From positions 372,001-436,000 of the forward strand of contig JADJOS010000001.1 of the NCBI GenBank assembly GCA_016713675.1: a stretch of DNA of 64,000 nucleotides, written 5' to 3'. Positions within the stretch are counted from its first letter, which is position 1; each line of letters opens with the position of its first letter. Origin of the DNA: Acidobacteriota bacterium (GTDB lineage: Bacteria; Acidobacteriota; Blastocatellia; Pyrinomonadales; Pyrinomonadaceae). The notes under the pieces are model-generated. The model saw only the letters and a program-made list of their open reading frames with translations, was not told the origin of the DNA and ran no database searches. Positions 53,001 to 60,645 of the stretch are shown here, piece by piece. The translations under genes and the position numbers were made by a program.

Positions 53001-53516
53001 CTCCTCGGATGTGCCGCCGAGCGTTAATACAAGGTCAAGTGCATTTCGCGTTGAGTTTGGGATCTCTTCGATGTCACGTTCGGCGATCGTTCCGCCGACG
53101 ATCGTCCTGGTCGTATCGACAATTGGAGCATCGTCCTCGGTAACGGTAATACTCTGTTCAGCCGTTACTGCCGCCGGAGTTAATTTGAAATCCCTCAGCA
53201 CATTCTGAGCTGAAATGGTTGAAAAAGCGGGCGTTTCCTGAGCTCCGAATCCGCTGGCGGCCGCCTTGACCTTGTACGCTCCGGGCTTGAGCTTAAGGAA
53301 TCTGTATCGGCCGTCACCATCTGTCGTCAAGGTTCGGGTTTCGCCCGTATCCTCATTTGTGACTGTAACGGTTGCCCCGACCACGGCGAGCCCGTTAGAG
53401 TCAGAGATCTGACCACCAATGGTCACGTCATCCAGATCCTGAGCGAAAGCGACCAAACCAAGTGCAAAAACAATAAGCGCCAATGCTAAACTGCGTGACA
53501 AAATTCTTCCAAACAT
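50073..53516 (-). CDS. Oar-like TonB-dependent receptor with carboxypeptidase-regulatory domain
   Basis: A 1147-residue outer-membrane protein. It has a signal peptide (MFGRILSRSLALALIVFALG...AFAQ). A carboxypeptidase-regulatory-like domain occupies residues 30-110 (GGQISDSNGLAVVGATVTVTNEDTG, GDGRYRFLKLKPGAYKVKA). A plug domain follows (RDIEEIPNSTRNALDLVLTLGG, NNITIDGLDNNDDRSSRDRFQ), then a beta-barrel ending in the aromatic RTIRLGVRFDF. Oar-type receptors are greatly expanded in Acidobacteriota and are thought to import oligomers, but the substrate is unknown. AGGAG precedes the ATG at 53516. The gene is alone, with its own terminator. Confidence 0.93.
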   Translation of the reverse strand: MFGRILSRSLALALIVFALGLVAFAQDLDDVTIGGQISDSNGLAVVGATVTVTNEDTGETRTLTTDGDGRYRFLKLKPGAYKVKAAASGFGAQETPAFSTISAQNVLRDFKLTPAAVTAEQSITVTEDDAPIVDTTRTIVGGTIAERDIEEIPNSTRNALDLVLTLGGTSEEQLSTSGLAEDRNANPSSAPLEQGNFSISGGTAYSNNITIDGLDNNDDRSSRDRFQPSLEAIAEVQVIANQFSSEYGRASGGRVNIRTRAGGNNFRGRAFMFFRDDSLNANSWYNNSRAIPRPDLREWNPGFSLSGPVKIPYIYDGKNRTFFASTYEYNKLEDTTLIDTYIPVVPNPRYTLPTPTGSQQFCDNANPANCPLTAGFISPYSVLYSTPSTNHVWSARIDHRLFKGNDLTFGIQFADRSNRRTNGSSTTRLEDAFQEKNNNTIAYNITDNQVFGAVAVNQIRAQWSQFKPSFQTANPLDPVVLVGFRNPVTNGVQTLIAGNSTTSTSSNFSDSRNETRFQIQDSLTYMWRNHTFKAGADIQNVVSKVLGLGDATGTFNFGSVLQYSNNQVTRFRQRFGTGQDVENTYYGVFFNDEFKPTSNVTISAGLRYERETAVSDNNNFGPRFGIAWDPFKSGKGAIRFGTGIFYNRVLLRTVGDSIQNGGGTQVDFDSNFIGTGATDVRRIPILNAISAGFPNSYASVADLRALVVAACATITTTLPCNSNTGFSVGNLSTAGNPLRTVEADLKIPESYQFNIGFERELLKGWVFEANYTWNKTVHLWRDYNSNAPRLPAGFADWTAYLVANPFDLSPTRRYTFYLGSTGDGSGLATTAGGATACGTTTANCFVNLNTLNSSSTSPAVAVVGQNNNSTGAPIGIALAAISRFRPDQTVEETSLIGSRGNSLYQGLILELRSRYRQLGGGFAGSIRMAYTLSSTKDDGLNNTSNAEVNGDFSREWAPNLQDRRHRLAVSGTIQTPQWFGRLRFSPLLRWGSPGRFNLGAGGSDRNLDDLGTDRLNFSGNIKDIVYREPGSPIPDALIAQFSLQPIGARSGNLMRNAGTGPSLFTFDINVTREFKFEKRFRLRPVIEINNLFNSSVFSFGSEFIDFAALRSDGTAPTATQLLARQNFLVPTRTYRQRTIRLGVRFDF

Positions 53517-53648
53517 CGATAACTCCTAACGAAAATATAGTAGCGAGAATCTAAGAATCCTATCCCAAAACCGAAAGGAACGCAATAGAAGCCCGGCTCG
53601 ACGTTAATTGATTGGTAAGACCGCCCTGAACAAAAAGCGGATCAGCGG

Positions 53649-54059
53649 TTAGGTTGCGTCTTCAGTGTCGGAATGCGAAGCAGCCCTCATCACGCGATGT
53701 CGCGAAACGGGAATGAGAGCTTCGCTGGAGGAAAAGGCTTCGCTCCGGCTCGAAAACTCAGAGGCATGATTTTTGAGGTATTCAAAAAAGCGTTCGAACT
53801 CGCGCTGCATTTCGTCCATTTTGGCTCGCATGTTGAGAATGATCTCGACACCGGCCAGGTTGACACCGAGTTCACGCGTTAAGGACAGGATGATCTCAAG
53901 GCGCTCGAGGTCGCTGTCCTCATAAAGTCGCGTGTTGCCGACCGAACGCGACGGAAGCAAAAGGCCTTCGCGTTCGTACAGCCGCAGCGTCTGCGGATGA
54001 ATGTCGTACATTTCCGCCACCGCACTGATCGTATAAGTTCGAATCCGTGATTTCACCAT
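53649..54059 (-). CDS. hspR: HspR-type MerR-family heat-shock repressor
   Basis: A 136-residue repressor. The MerR helix-turn-helix and wing read TYTISAVAEMYDIHPQTLRLYEREGLLLPSRSVGNTRLYEDSDLERL. The ISAVAEMxxxHPQTLRxYEReGLxxP pattern is specific to HspR rather than to metal-sensing MerR. A coiled coil follows (ILNMRAKMDEMQREFERFFEYL), and the C-terminal tail is Ser-rich. HspR uses DnaK as co-repressor and binds HAIR operators. It is the last gene of the dnaK-dnaJ cluster and a HAIR-like element lies over the dnaK promoter, so the regulatory loop is complete in this window. Confidence 0.92.
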   Translation of the reverse strand: MVKSRIRTYTISAVAEMYDIHPQTLRLYEREGLLLPSRSVGNTRLYEDSDLERLEIILSLTRELGVNLAGVEIILNMRAKMDEMQREFERFFEYLKNHASEFSSRSEAFSSSEALIPVSRHRVMRAASHSDTEDAT

Positions 54060-54102
54060 TTGCCGACTGCCTTCGCTCTCAATATCTAATCGTGTTTCGT
54101 TT

Positions 54103-54126
54103 TGTTCCGTTCCACCTCACACAAAA
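54103..54126. repeat. 24-bp intergenic repeat, copy 2
   Basis: Reverse-oriented copy (23 of 24 identical) of the block at 45281-45304. It sits in the 98-bp gap before hspR, inside an inverted repeat (TTTTGTTCCGTTCCAC at 54100-54115 with GTGGAACAACAAAA at 54131-54144). A related GTGGAACAAAAAATGG stretch occurs at 23329-23344. Confidence 0.6.
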
Positions 54127-54157
54127 TTAAGTGGAACAACAAAAATGGGCCTCCACT

Positions 54158-55555
54158 TTAAGCCGAAATCTTTTTGCTTAAAAGACTCGATCGCTCAGTT
54201 TTGTTCGTCCGTATCAAATATACTCCGAATATAATTGCCAGTGCCGACGAGATCGCCGGCCAAAAAAGATATCTAAATTCTGTCGAAGGCGTCGTTGGGA
54301 AATACGCCATCGAATAAAGCAAACCGCTTGATGCCAGCACAAATACAAACTGCCAATCACCCGCGAGCCGTATCCTAACCGATTTATACAACATAAACAG
54401 GCAGATTCCCAAGCAGATGAACATACGGTGAAAGAACGTTTGCATCAGAGGCCGCCGAAACGCCTCGAAATACTTCATCAGCACCAAAAAGCCTGAATTT
54501 TCCGTTCCACGAAACTCCGTGGGACTCGTGGCAAATCCGTGAAACCAATACGGCACAGAGACCGACCTCTTCAGCCCTACAAGCTGGGCAAAAATATCGA
54601 ACCGGTGGCGCATATACGTTATGGGATTGGCCCACAACGCCGCCGTCCAAGCCGTTTTGAGGTCTGCGATATTCTCCGGATCCTGTGTCAACGCTAACAC
54701 CGGCCGGTCACCCTCCAACGGAACATCTTTATAGATCAGGTCGTTCACCGACCTTTCGTTGTACCTTTCGCGAACCGCATTCATCGAGAAGTCTCGGTCC
54801 TGAGCGATATACGCCGGAAACAAGTTCTCATTCGTAGCGACCGAGATCGCCGCTAGATCGTAAAGATAGACCTGCTGAAACGGAAACGTCGTTTTGCCTT
54901 CGGTCAAAGCAGTATTCACTAGGTAAACTCCGGTCCAGAGCGTTGCAAGATACACAATTCCGACAAAGGCCGAAGCTAACCGCGACGTTTTGTATCCGAA
55001 TACCTCAACAAAAACAAATCCGGCCCAGATAGCGATCGGAACGATCGCCGCTATTGCATTTAGCCTTGCTGCGAAGGCATAAAACAAAAATACCGGCGAG
55101 ATCAACAGTGCAATACGGCTCCTTTTCGAAATCGCGAAATATAAGAGAGCGATGGACGCAAACAGCCCGGTCGCCAGTGCGACATCCTTAAGAACCATTG
55201 TCATCTGTGCCATGATGCCCGGGGTTGATCCAAACAGAATCACACACAATCCCAACCATCGAGATCTATCCGCTACCGAAAGCCAAAGGAAATAGCACGC
55301 CGTCCAAAATACAATATTATGAATGACAAAGATCAGGCCCGGGCCGGCGACGATTCGATCAAAAATGCCCATCAGGTACGACATCAACGGAGCGTTTACG
55401 TCGTAGAAAACACCCTCGCGTCCTTGCGTCAGGTTCGCGATCGAATCGGGTGTCATAAACCCCGGATAGAACGACCAGATGGTCAGACCACACGTCAAAA
55501 CACAGATCACCAGAGAAATGTACGATCGTTTTTGCTGTGCCGTTGATGCCGACAT
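54158..55555 (-). CDS. Polytopic membrane protein of unknown function in the dnaK operon
   Basis: A 465-residue protein with about ten to twelve predicted membrane helices, such as YISLVICVLTCGLTIWSFYPGF, LIFVIHNIVFWTACYFLWLSV, IALLISPVFLFYAFAARLNAIAAIVPIAIW in two spans, and WQFVFVLASSGLLYSMAYF. A long periplasmic loop (FPAYIAQDRDFSMNAV..., NPITYMRHRFDIFAQLVGLK) suggests a glycosyltransferase-C-like or EpsG-like layout, but there is no diagnostic motif. The FYPGFMTPDSIANLTQGREG block near the N-terminus resembles lipid-linked-sugar transferase families. It begins 3 bp after the dnaJ stop, so it is certainly co-transcribed with dnaJ. Confidence 0.7.
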   Translation of the reverse strand: MSASTAQQKRSYISLVICVLTCGLTIWSFYPGFMTPDSIANLTQGREGVFYDVNAPLMSYLMGIFDRIVAGPGLIFVIHNIVFWTACYFLWLSVADRSRWLGLCVILFGSTPGIMAQMTMVLKDVALATGLFASIALLYFAISKRSRIALLISPVFLFYAFAARLNAIAAIVPIAIWAGFVFVEVFGYKTSRLASAFVGIVYLATLWTGVYLVNTALTEGKTTFPFQQVYLYDLAAISVATNENLFPAYIAQDRDFSMNAVRERYNERSVNDLIYKDVPLEGDRPVLALTQDPENIADLKTAWTAALWANPITYMRHRFDIFAQLVGLKRSVSVPYWFHGFATSPTEFRGTENSGFLVLMKYFEAFRRPLMQTFFHRMFICLGICLFMLYKSVRIRLAGDWQFVFVLASSGLLYSMAYFPTTPSTEFRYLFWPAISSALAIIFGVYLIRTNKTERSSLLSKKISA

Positions 55556-55558
55556 GAT

Positions 55559-56734
55559 CTATTCCAATCCGATCACCTTTCGCGGATTCTCGGGGTTTAA
55601 TCTTTCAAACTCACGCAAAACCTGCTTCGTCTCTTCTGAGATCACCCGCGGCAGCGTGATCTTGACCTCGACGAACTGATCGCCGCGAAGCTGCGGATTT
55701 CTCAAACTTGGGAATCCGCGTTCTCTAAGGCGAAACTTCTGGCCTGATTCTGTTCCCGACGGGATCTTTAGCTGGGCTTTACCTTCGACCGTAGGCACAT
55801 CGATCTTGGTTCCAAGGGCAGCTTCGGAAACGGTGATCGGCACGAAGATGTAGATATTGTCGCCTTTGCGTTCAAGGAACTTGTGCTTGCCGACGTTGGT
55901 CAGGATAAAGAGATCGCCGGGTTCGGCACCCAAACGGCCGCCGTGGCCTTTTTTCGGGATGCGTACCCGTGAACCCGTATCGACGCCCGCAGGAATCTTG
56001 ACCTTTACTTGTTCGGTCTTTGGCGTCACTCCCTTCCCGTTACACAAGGAACAAGGCTGTCGACGCCTGCCGGTACCATCACAATCGCTGCAGCTCTGCG
56101 AAAATTGCAGCCGCCCGCCGGTCCGCATCACTTGTCCCGCGCCCTTACAAGTGGGGCAGGTAACAACGGGCCCGCCTGTATCACCGGCTCCATGGCATCG
56201 CGAACATTGCTCACTGCGATTTACCGTGATATTTGTCGTCAATCCCGTGAATGACTCTTCAAAACTCAATGCCAGAGGCATCTCGATATCGCGTCCCTTC
56301 TTCGGCATTGCACGCGGCGGTTCGGGCTGGGCACGTGCTCCGCTTGCTGCACCGCTGCCGCCGAAAAGGTCGGAGAAGATATCTCGAAAGCTTGAACCGC
56401 CGCCACCGCTGCTCGGCCCGGTCGAAAAATCGAATCCCGAGAAATCGAAACCCGGGCTTCCGGCTCCGCCGCCGGACGGACCAGTCGAGAACGGCGAATT
56501 TACATCAAGATTATCCGCGTAGTAGCCAAAACGATCGAATACCTTTCGCTTCTTGTCATCCGAAAGGATGTCATAAGCTTCCTGGACTTCCTTGAACTTG
56601 TCCTCCGACGCCTTGTCATTCGGATTCACATCCGGATGGTGCTTGCGCGCCAAACGGCGGTACGCCTTCTTGATCTCGTCCGCTTTTGCGTCTTTTTTGA
56701 CGCCCAGGATCTGGTAATAGTCTTTTTTGGCCAT
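55559..56734 (-). CDS. dnaJ: Chaperone DnaJ
   Basis: A 391-residue Hsp40 co-chaperone that stimulates DnaK ATPase activity and delivers clients. The J domain (1-70) contains the KHHPDVNPND loop with HPD. A Gly/Phe/Ser-rich segment (FSTGPSGGGAGSPGFDFSG) follows. Four zinc-finger repeats are CSRCHGAG, CPTCKGAG, CSDCDGTG and CSLCNGKG. The C-terminal peptide-binding region ends near residue 380. It is 88 bp downstream of dnaK on the same strand. No grpE lies between or near them, unlike in many operons. Confidence 0.96.
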   Translation of the reverse strand: MAKKDYYQILGVKKDAKADEIKKAYRRLARKHHPDVNPNDKASEDKFKEVQEAYDILSDDKKRKVFDRFGYYADNLDVNSPFSTGPSGGGAGSPGFDFSGFDFSTGPSSGGGGSSFRDIFSDLFGGSGAASGARAQPEPPRAMPKKGRDIEMPLALSFEESFTGLTTNITVNRSEQCSRCHGAGDTGGPVVTCPTCKGAGQVMRTGGRLQFSQSCSDCDGTGRRRQPCSLCNGKGVTPKTEQVKVKIPAGVDTGSRVRIPKKGHGGRLGAEPGDLFILTNVGKHKFLERKGDNIYIFVPITVSEAALGTKIDVPTVEGKAQLKIPSGTESGQKFRLRERGFPSLRNPQLRGDQFVEVKITLPRVISEETKQVLREFERLNPENPRKVIGLE

Positions 56735-56822
56735 TTGTCAGTGACAAGTGTAAAGTGACGAAGGGCGAGAGGCAAACTCAGCTTTAGCTTGTCCCTCGCC
56801 CCGCATCAATGGTTAAAACTCA

Positions 56823-58763
56823 CTACTTCTTTTCTTCGTCTTCGACATCAACGTACTCGGCATCGATGACATTATCATCGGCCGCCGCGGCTCCGCTGTC
56901 ACCGTCGGCCCCGGCCGTTGCCGATGCCGCCTGTTCGTCCGCCGCAGCACCGCCTTCGGCCGAAGCTGTATTTGCATAGAGCACCTCAGCCAACTTGTGC
57001 GAAGCGGTCTGAATGCGGTCGAACGCTGAGTTCATTGCGTCCACATCGCTGCCGGCGAGGGCAGTTTTCGATTCGGCGATCGCGGCTTCGAGTTCGGTCG
57101 ACGAAGCTTCATCGAGTTTATCCTTGTTCTCGCTGTACGTTTTCTCGACGCTGTACATCAGTCCGTCGAGACGATTGCGGGCTTCGATCTCGGACTTTTT
57201 CTTTTCGTCCTCGCCTGCGTGTGCTTCGGCGTCCTTCATCATCTTGTCGATCTCTTCTTTCGAGAGGCCCGACGATGATGTGATCGTGATCTTCTGCTCA
57301 CGTCCGGTTCCGACATCCTTTGCCGAAACATTCACGATACCGTTAGCGTCAATGTCGAAAGTAACTTCGACCTGCGGTACGCCGCGGGGTGCCGGCGGAA
57401 TGCCAACGAGGTGAAACTTTCCGAGCGTCTTGTTGTCCGAGGCCATCGGGCGTTCGCCCTGCAGCACATGGACCTCGACGGATGTCTGATTGTCCGATGC
57501 GGTCGAAAAGATCTCCGATTTGCGTGTCGGGATGGTCGTGTTCTTTTGGATCATCGGCGTCGAAACACCGCCCAAGGTCTCGATACCGAGGCTCAGCGGA
57601 GTGACGTCAAGCAGGAGAATATCTGTCTTCTCACCGCCCAAAACACCGGCCTGGACCGCAGCTCCGAGAGCAACGACCTCATCAGGATTTACCGATTTGT
57701 TCGGCTCTTTGCCAAAGAACTCTTTGACCATTTCCTGGACCTTCGGGATACGGGTCGAACCGCCAACCAGCACGATCTCTTCGATGTCCTTCGGCGTTAG
57801 GCCGGCATCTTTTATAGCCTGTTCGACAGGCGGCATAAGGCGTTTGAGGACAGGCTCGACCAACTGTTCAAATTTTGAACGCGTTAGCTTCATCACCAAA
57901 TGCTTCGGCCCTGAGGCGTCCGCCGTGATGAATGGCAGGTTGATCTCCGTTTCCATTGCCGACGAGAGCTCGACCTTTGCCTTTTCACCGGCCTCTTTGA
58001 GACGCTGAAGAGCCATTTTGTCGTTGTGCAGGTCGATACCCTGGTCTTTCTTGAATTCTTCGATGATCCAGCCGACGAGCACTTCGTCGACATCGTCGCC
58101 GCCAAGGTGCGTATCGCCGTTGGTCGATTTTACTTCGACCACACCCTCGCCGACCTCAAGCACGGATATATCAAATGTACCGCCGCCGAAGTCGAAGACC
58201 GCGATGATCTCGTCCTTTTTCTTGTCCAGTCCGTATGCCAAGGCGGCCGCGGTAGGTTCGTTTACGATTCGCAGGACTTCGAGGCCTGCGATCTTTCCTG
58301 CATCCTTAGTCGCTTGACGCTGTGCATCGTTGAAATATGCAGGAACGGTGATAACGGCCTTTTCGACCTTTGATCCCAGATAATCTTCGGCAGACTGCTT
58401 CAATTTCTGCAGCACCATCGCCGCGATCTCGGGCGGACTGAAATGCTTGCCGTCTACGTTAATGCTGACATCGCCATTCCCGGCTTTGTCGACCTTGTAT
58501 GGCACCTGTTTGATCTCTTCGCTGACCTCACCGAATTGGCGGCCCATAAATCGTTTGATCGAATACAGCGTGTTTTCAGGATTTGTCACGGCTTGTCGCT
58601 TAGCTACCTGTCCGACGAGGCGGTTGCCATCCTTGGCAAATGCCACGACCGACGGCGTCGTGCGACCGCCTTCGCTGTTTGTTATAACGATCGGTTCGCC
58701 ACCTTCCATAACGGCGACAACCGAATTTGTCGTTCCCAGATCGATACCTATAATTTTGCTCAT
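56823..58763 (-). CDS. dnaK: Chaperone DnaK (Hsp70)
   Basis: A 646-residue ATP-dependent chaperone. The start is ATG 58763 (MSKIIGIDLGTTNS) with GGAGAA upstream; the frame is open to 58802 but that part covers the leader. The ATPase domain shows GIDLGTTNSVVAVMEGG, RIVNEPTAAALAYG, FDFGGGTFDISVLE and VGGSTRIPKVQ. The substrate domain includes DVTPLSLGIETLGG and FHLVGIPPAPRGVPQVEVTFDIDANGI, and the C-terminus ends acidic (DAEYVDVEDEEKK). It is the first gene of the HspR-controlled operon. Confidence 0.97.
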   Translation of the reverse strand: MSKIIGIDLGTTNSVVAVMEGGEPIVITNSEGGRTTPSVVAFAKDGNRLVGQVAKRQAVTNPENTLYSIKRFMGRQFGEVSEEIKQVPYKVDKAGNGDVSINVDGKHFSPPEIAAMVLQKLKQSAEDYLGSKVEKAVITVPAYFNDAQRQATKDAGKIAGLEVLRIVNEPTAAALAYGLDKKKDEIIAVFDFGGGTFDISVLEVGEGVVEVKSTNGDTHLGGDDVDEVLVGWIIEEFKKDQGIDLHNDKMALQRLKEAGEKAKVELSSAMETEINLPFITADASGPKHLVMKLTRSKFEQLVEPVLKRLMPPVEQAIKDAGLTPKDIEEIVLVGGSTRIPKVQEMVKEFFGKEPNKSVNPDEVVALGAAVQAGVLGGEKTDILLLDVTPLSLGIETLGGVSTPMIQKNTTIPTRKSEIFSTASDNQTSVEVHVLQGERPMASDNKTLGKFHLVGIPPAPRGVPQVEVTFDIDANGIVNVSAKDVGTGREQKITITSSSGLSKEEIDKMMKDAEAHAGEDEKKKSEIEARNRLDGLMYSVEKTYSENKDKLDEASSTELEAAIAESKTALAGSDVDAMNSAFDRIQTASHKLAEVLYANTASAEGGAAADEQAASATAGADGDSGAAAADDNVIDAEYVDVEDEEKK

Positions 58764-58828
58764 ATATATATTCTCCGTCGAAATTATTGCGTAGCTCACC
58801 AATATAAACTTAACTTGAGCCTAGAGCG

Positions 58829-58858
58829 AATATAATACTTGAGTGTCTTATTGTCAAG
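58829..58858 (-). promoter_or_regulatory. dnaK promoter with overlapping HAIR-type HspR operator
   Basis: On the minus strand TTGACA (58852-58857) and TATATT (58829-58834) are separated by exactly 17 nt. The inverted repeat CTTGAGT-N7-TGTCAAG (plus strand, 58838-58858) matches the HAIR consensus CTTGAGT-N7-ACTCAAG in its left arm fully and its right arm at 5 of 7 positions, and covers the spacer and -35. A further CTTGAGC half-site lies at 58814-58820, just downstream of the -10. Binding by HspR here would block transcription. Confidence 0.85.
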
Positions 58859-59063
58859 TTTAAATCTTTTCCTCGAACGAGATCGTATTTCAGTTCGCAC
58901 AAGGTCGCCGCGGGCAAAGTTTTCACGCAACAAAAGCGAGGTTTTATCCATCCAACTTTGGAGGAGATGATCGGTTTGAAATAAGTCTCCGTGTCGGTTT
59001 GGGCAAACAAATGCCGGTTTGCTATATTTTCAAAATAAATTAATTTTAGGAGTTTGGTATTTC

Positions 59064-59999
59064 ATGAAGATATTGTTTTCGACCGCAGCAGTTATGATGT
59101 TGACGGTTATGTTTGTTACGTCGGGCATCGCTCAAAAAGAGCTGTCAAAGGACGAACTGTTAAAGGAACTTGCGACGCTGTCAAACAGTTCCAGCACTGA
59201 CGACAAGGAAAAGGCGTATCAGACCGGCAAGGAGTTTTTGACCAGGTTCGGTTCAGAAAAGAACGACAACGTTAAGAAGGTCCGTAAGTATGTAGAAAAC
59301 TATAGGACATCGACGTTCTTCAAGGCTGTGGACGGTAATAAATTCCCCACTGCATTCACATTGGGCAAGGAAATACTTGCTGACGAGCCTCAGAACGTAG
59401 ATATCCTTATCAACCTGACATACGCCGGATACAATGCGATGGCAGCCGGCGATAAGTCGTTCGTTGACGACACGATCTCGTCCGCAAAAAAGGCTGAGGA
59501 ATTGCTTGAGGCCGGGACCTCGCCGAAATCGTTTGCACCTTTCAAGGACAAACCCGAAGCATTGGCTTGGACCTACTATATCGAAGGTACGTTGGTCACT
59601 CCTCGGGACAAAAAGGCGGGGGCTGTCAGTATTTACAAAGCAACGCTTCTCGAATCGCCGATAAAGGAAAATCCTTTACCGTACAACATGATCGCCCTCT
59701 ACTATGAGGACGAATATACCAATCTCGGCAATGCAATGAAAGCAAAATTGGGATCAAAACCGGTAAACGAAGCTGAGGTGGCCGCACTGGAAGAACGGGT
59801 AAAGAAAGCCCTCGATCTGATGCTTGACGCTTATGCCCGTTCATCGAAAAAGGCCGATGCGGAAAATGCGGCAAATAAAGATGCGCTTAAGAGCCGTCTC
59901 GCCCAGGTCTACAAATTTGTCAAGAAGACGGACGAAGGCCTTTCGGAATACGTCAGCTACATCACTAAGACGCCGCTTCCGGATCCCAGCAAGTTCTAG
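59064..59999 (+). CDS. Exported helical repeat protein of unknown function
   Basis: A 311-residue protein. ATG 59064 (MKILFSTAAVMMLTVMFV...GIAQ) gives a clear signal peptide; AGGAG lies at 59049-59053. The mature protein is helical and TPR-like (FPTAFTLGKEILADEPQNVDILINLTYAGYNAMAAG, SIYKATLLESPIKENPLPYNMIALYY), with many Lys and Glu. No family was recognised. It is divergent from dnaK with about 300 bp between starts, most of it the dnaK leader and promoter. A hairpin terminator follows. Confidence 0.7.
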   Translation: MKILFSTAAVMMLTVMFVTSGIAQKELSKDELLKELATLSNSSSTDDKEKAYQTGKEFLTRFGSEKNDNVKKVRKYVENYRTSTFFKAVDGNKFPTAFTLGKEILADEPQNVDILINLTYAGYNAMAAGDKSFVDDTISSAKKAEELLEAGTSPKSFAPFKDKPEALAWTYYIEGTLVTPRDKKAGAVSIYKATLLESPIKENPLPYNMIALYYEDEYTNLGNAMKAKLGSKPVNEAEVAALEERVKKALDLMLDAYARSSKKADAENAANKDALKSRLAQVYKFVKKTDEGLSEYVSYITKTPLPDPSKF

Positions 60000-60022
60000 C
60001 TTGCTCACGAAAAGTGATCGAC

Positions 60023-60060
60023 AAGGGCTTCGCCGAAACGCGGGGCCCTTATTCTTTTTC
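60023..60060 (+). terminator. Probable terminator after the exported helical protein
   Basis: AAGGGC (60023-60028) pairs with GCCCTT (60045-60050), followed by ATTCTTTTTC. The loop is long (16 nt) and the T tract imperfect, so efficiency is uncertain. It overlaps the 3' end of the convergent pgsA-like gene. Confidence 0.5.
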
Positions 60061-60645
60061 GGCTTCACGCATTAGTTTGGCGACGTGGAAGATGTAATGG
60101 ATGCCGGAGAAAACTGCGAATCCGGCTACCGTTGTATAAACAGTAGGAAGATAGAATCCCCGAAGTTCGGGGAAAACGGCTGCAACAAGTATTGCAATGA
60201 CGCCGATTACCTGGACAAAGGTGCTCGCCTTTCCGAGCCATGACGGTTTGAATCCGCGAAAACCGGTCATCACATTTATTGCACCGGCGATCGCTACGAT
60301 CGCCACATCACGGCCGATAACCGTCGCCGTCACCCAAAACGGCACCGGAAGGTGACGCGGTGTTCCCATAACGCTCGACATCGTCAGCATCACGAACGCG
60401 GTCGTCATCAGCAGCTTATCGGCGATCGGATCGATGATAGTGCCGAGCTCAGATTCTTGTTTGTATCTGCGGGCAACAAAACCGTCAATACCGTCAGACA
60501 CACCTGCGATAGTAAAAACAACAAGAGCCCAGCCGACGCGTTGGTATACAAGGAGGATGGCAAAAACCGGTATTAGCCCGATCCTCAGGAAAGTCAGGAT
60601 ATTTGGGATCGTCAGGACCTTGGTCGAAACTTGTGGGTCGCTCAT
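60049..60645 (-). CDS. pgsA: CDP-diacylglycerol-glycerol-3-phosphate 3-phosphatidyltransferase type enzyme
   Basis: A 198-residue membrane enzyme of the CDP-alcohol phosphatidyltransferase family. ATG 60645 (MSDPQVSTK) overlaps the stop of the upstream metallophosphoesterase gene (ATGA), so translational coupling is likely; the frame is open to 60687. The signature D-x2-D-G-x2-A-R-x8-G-x3-D-x3-D is present as SDGIDGFVARRYKQESELGT and IIDPIAD. Five to six hydrophobic helices follow. Synthesis of phosphatidylglycerol phosphate is the default, but other alcohol acceptors are possible; the symbol is provisional. Confidence 0.85.
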   Translation of the reverse strand: MSDPQVSTKVLTIPNILTFLRIGLIPVFAILLVYQRVGWALVVFTIAGVSDGIDGFVARRYKQESELGTIIDPIADKLLMTTAFVMLTMSSVMGTPRHLPVPFWVTATVIGRDVAIVAIAGAINVMTGFRGFKPSWLGKASTFVQVIGVIAILVAAVFPELRGFYLPTVYTTVAGFAVFSGIHYIFHVAKLMREAEKE

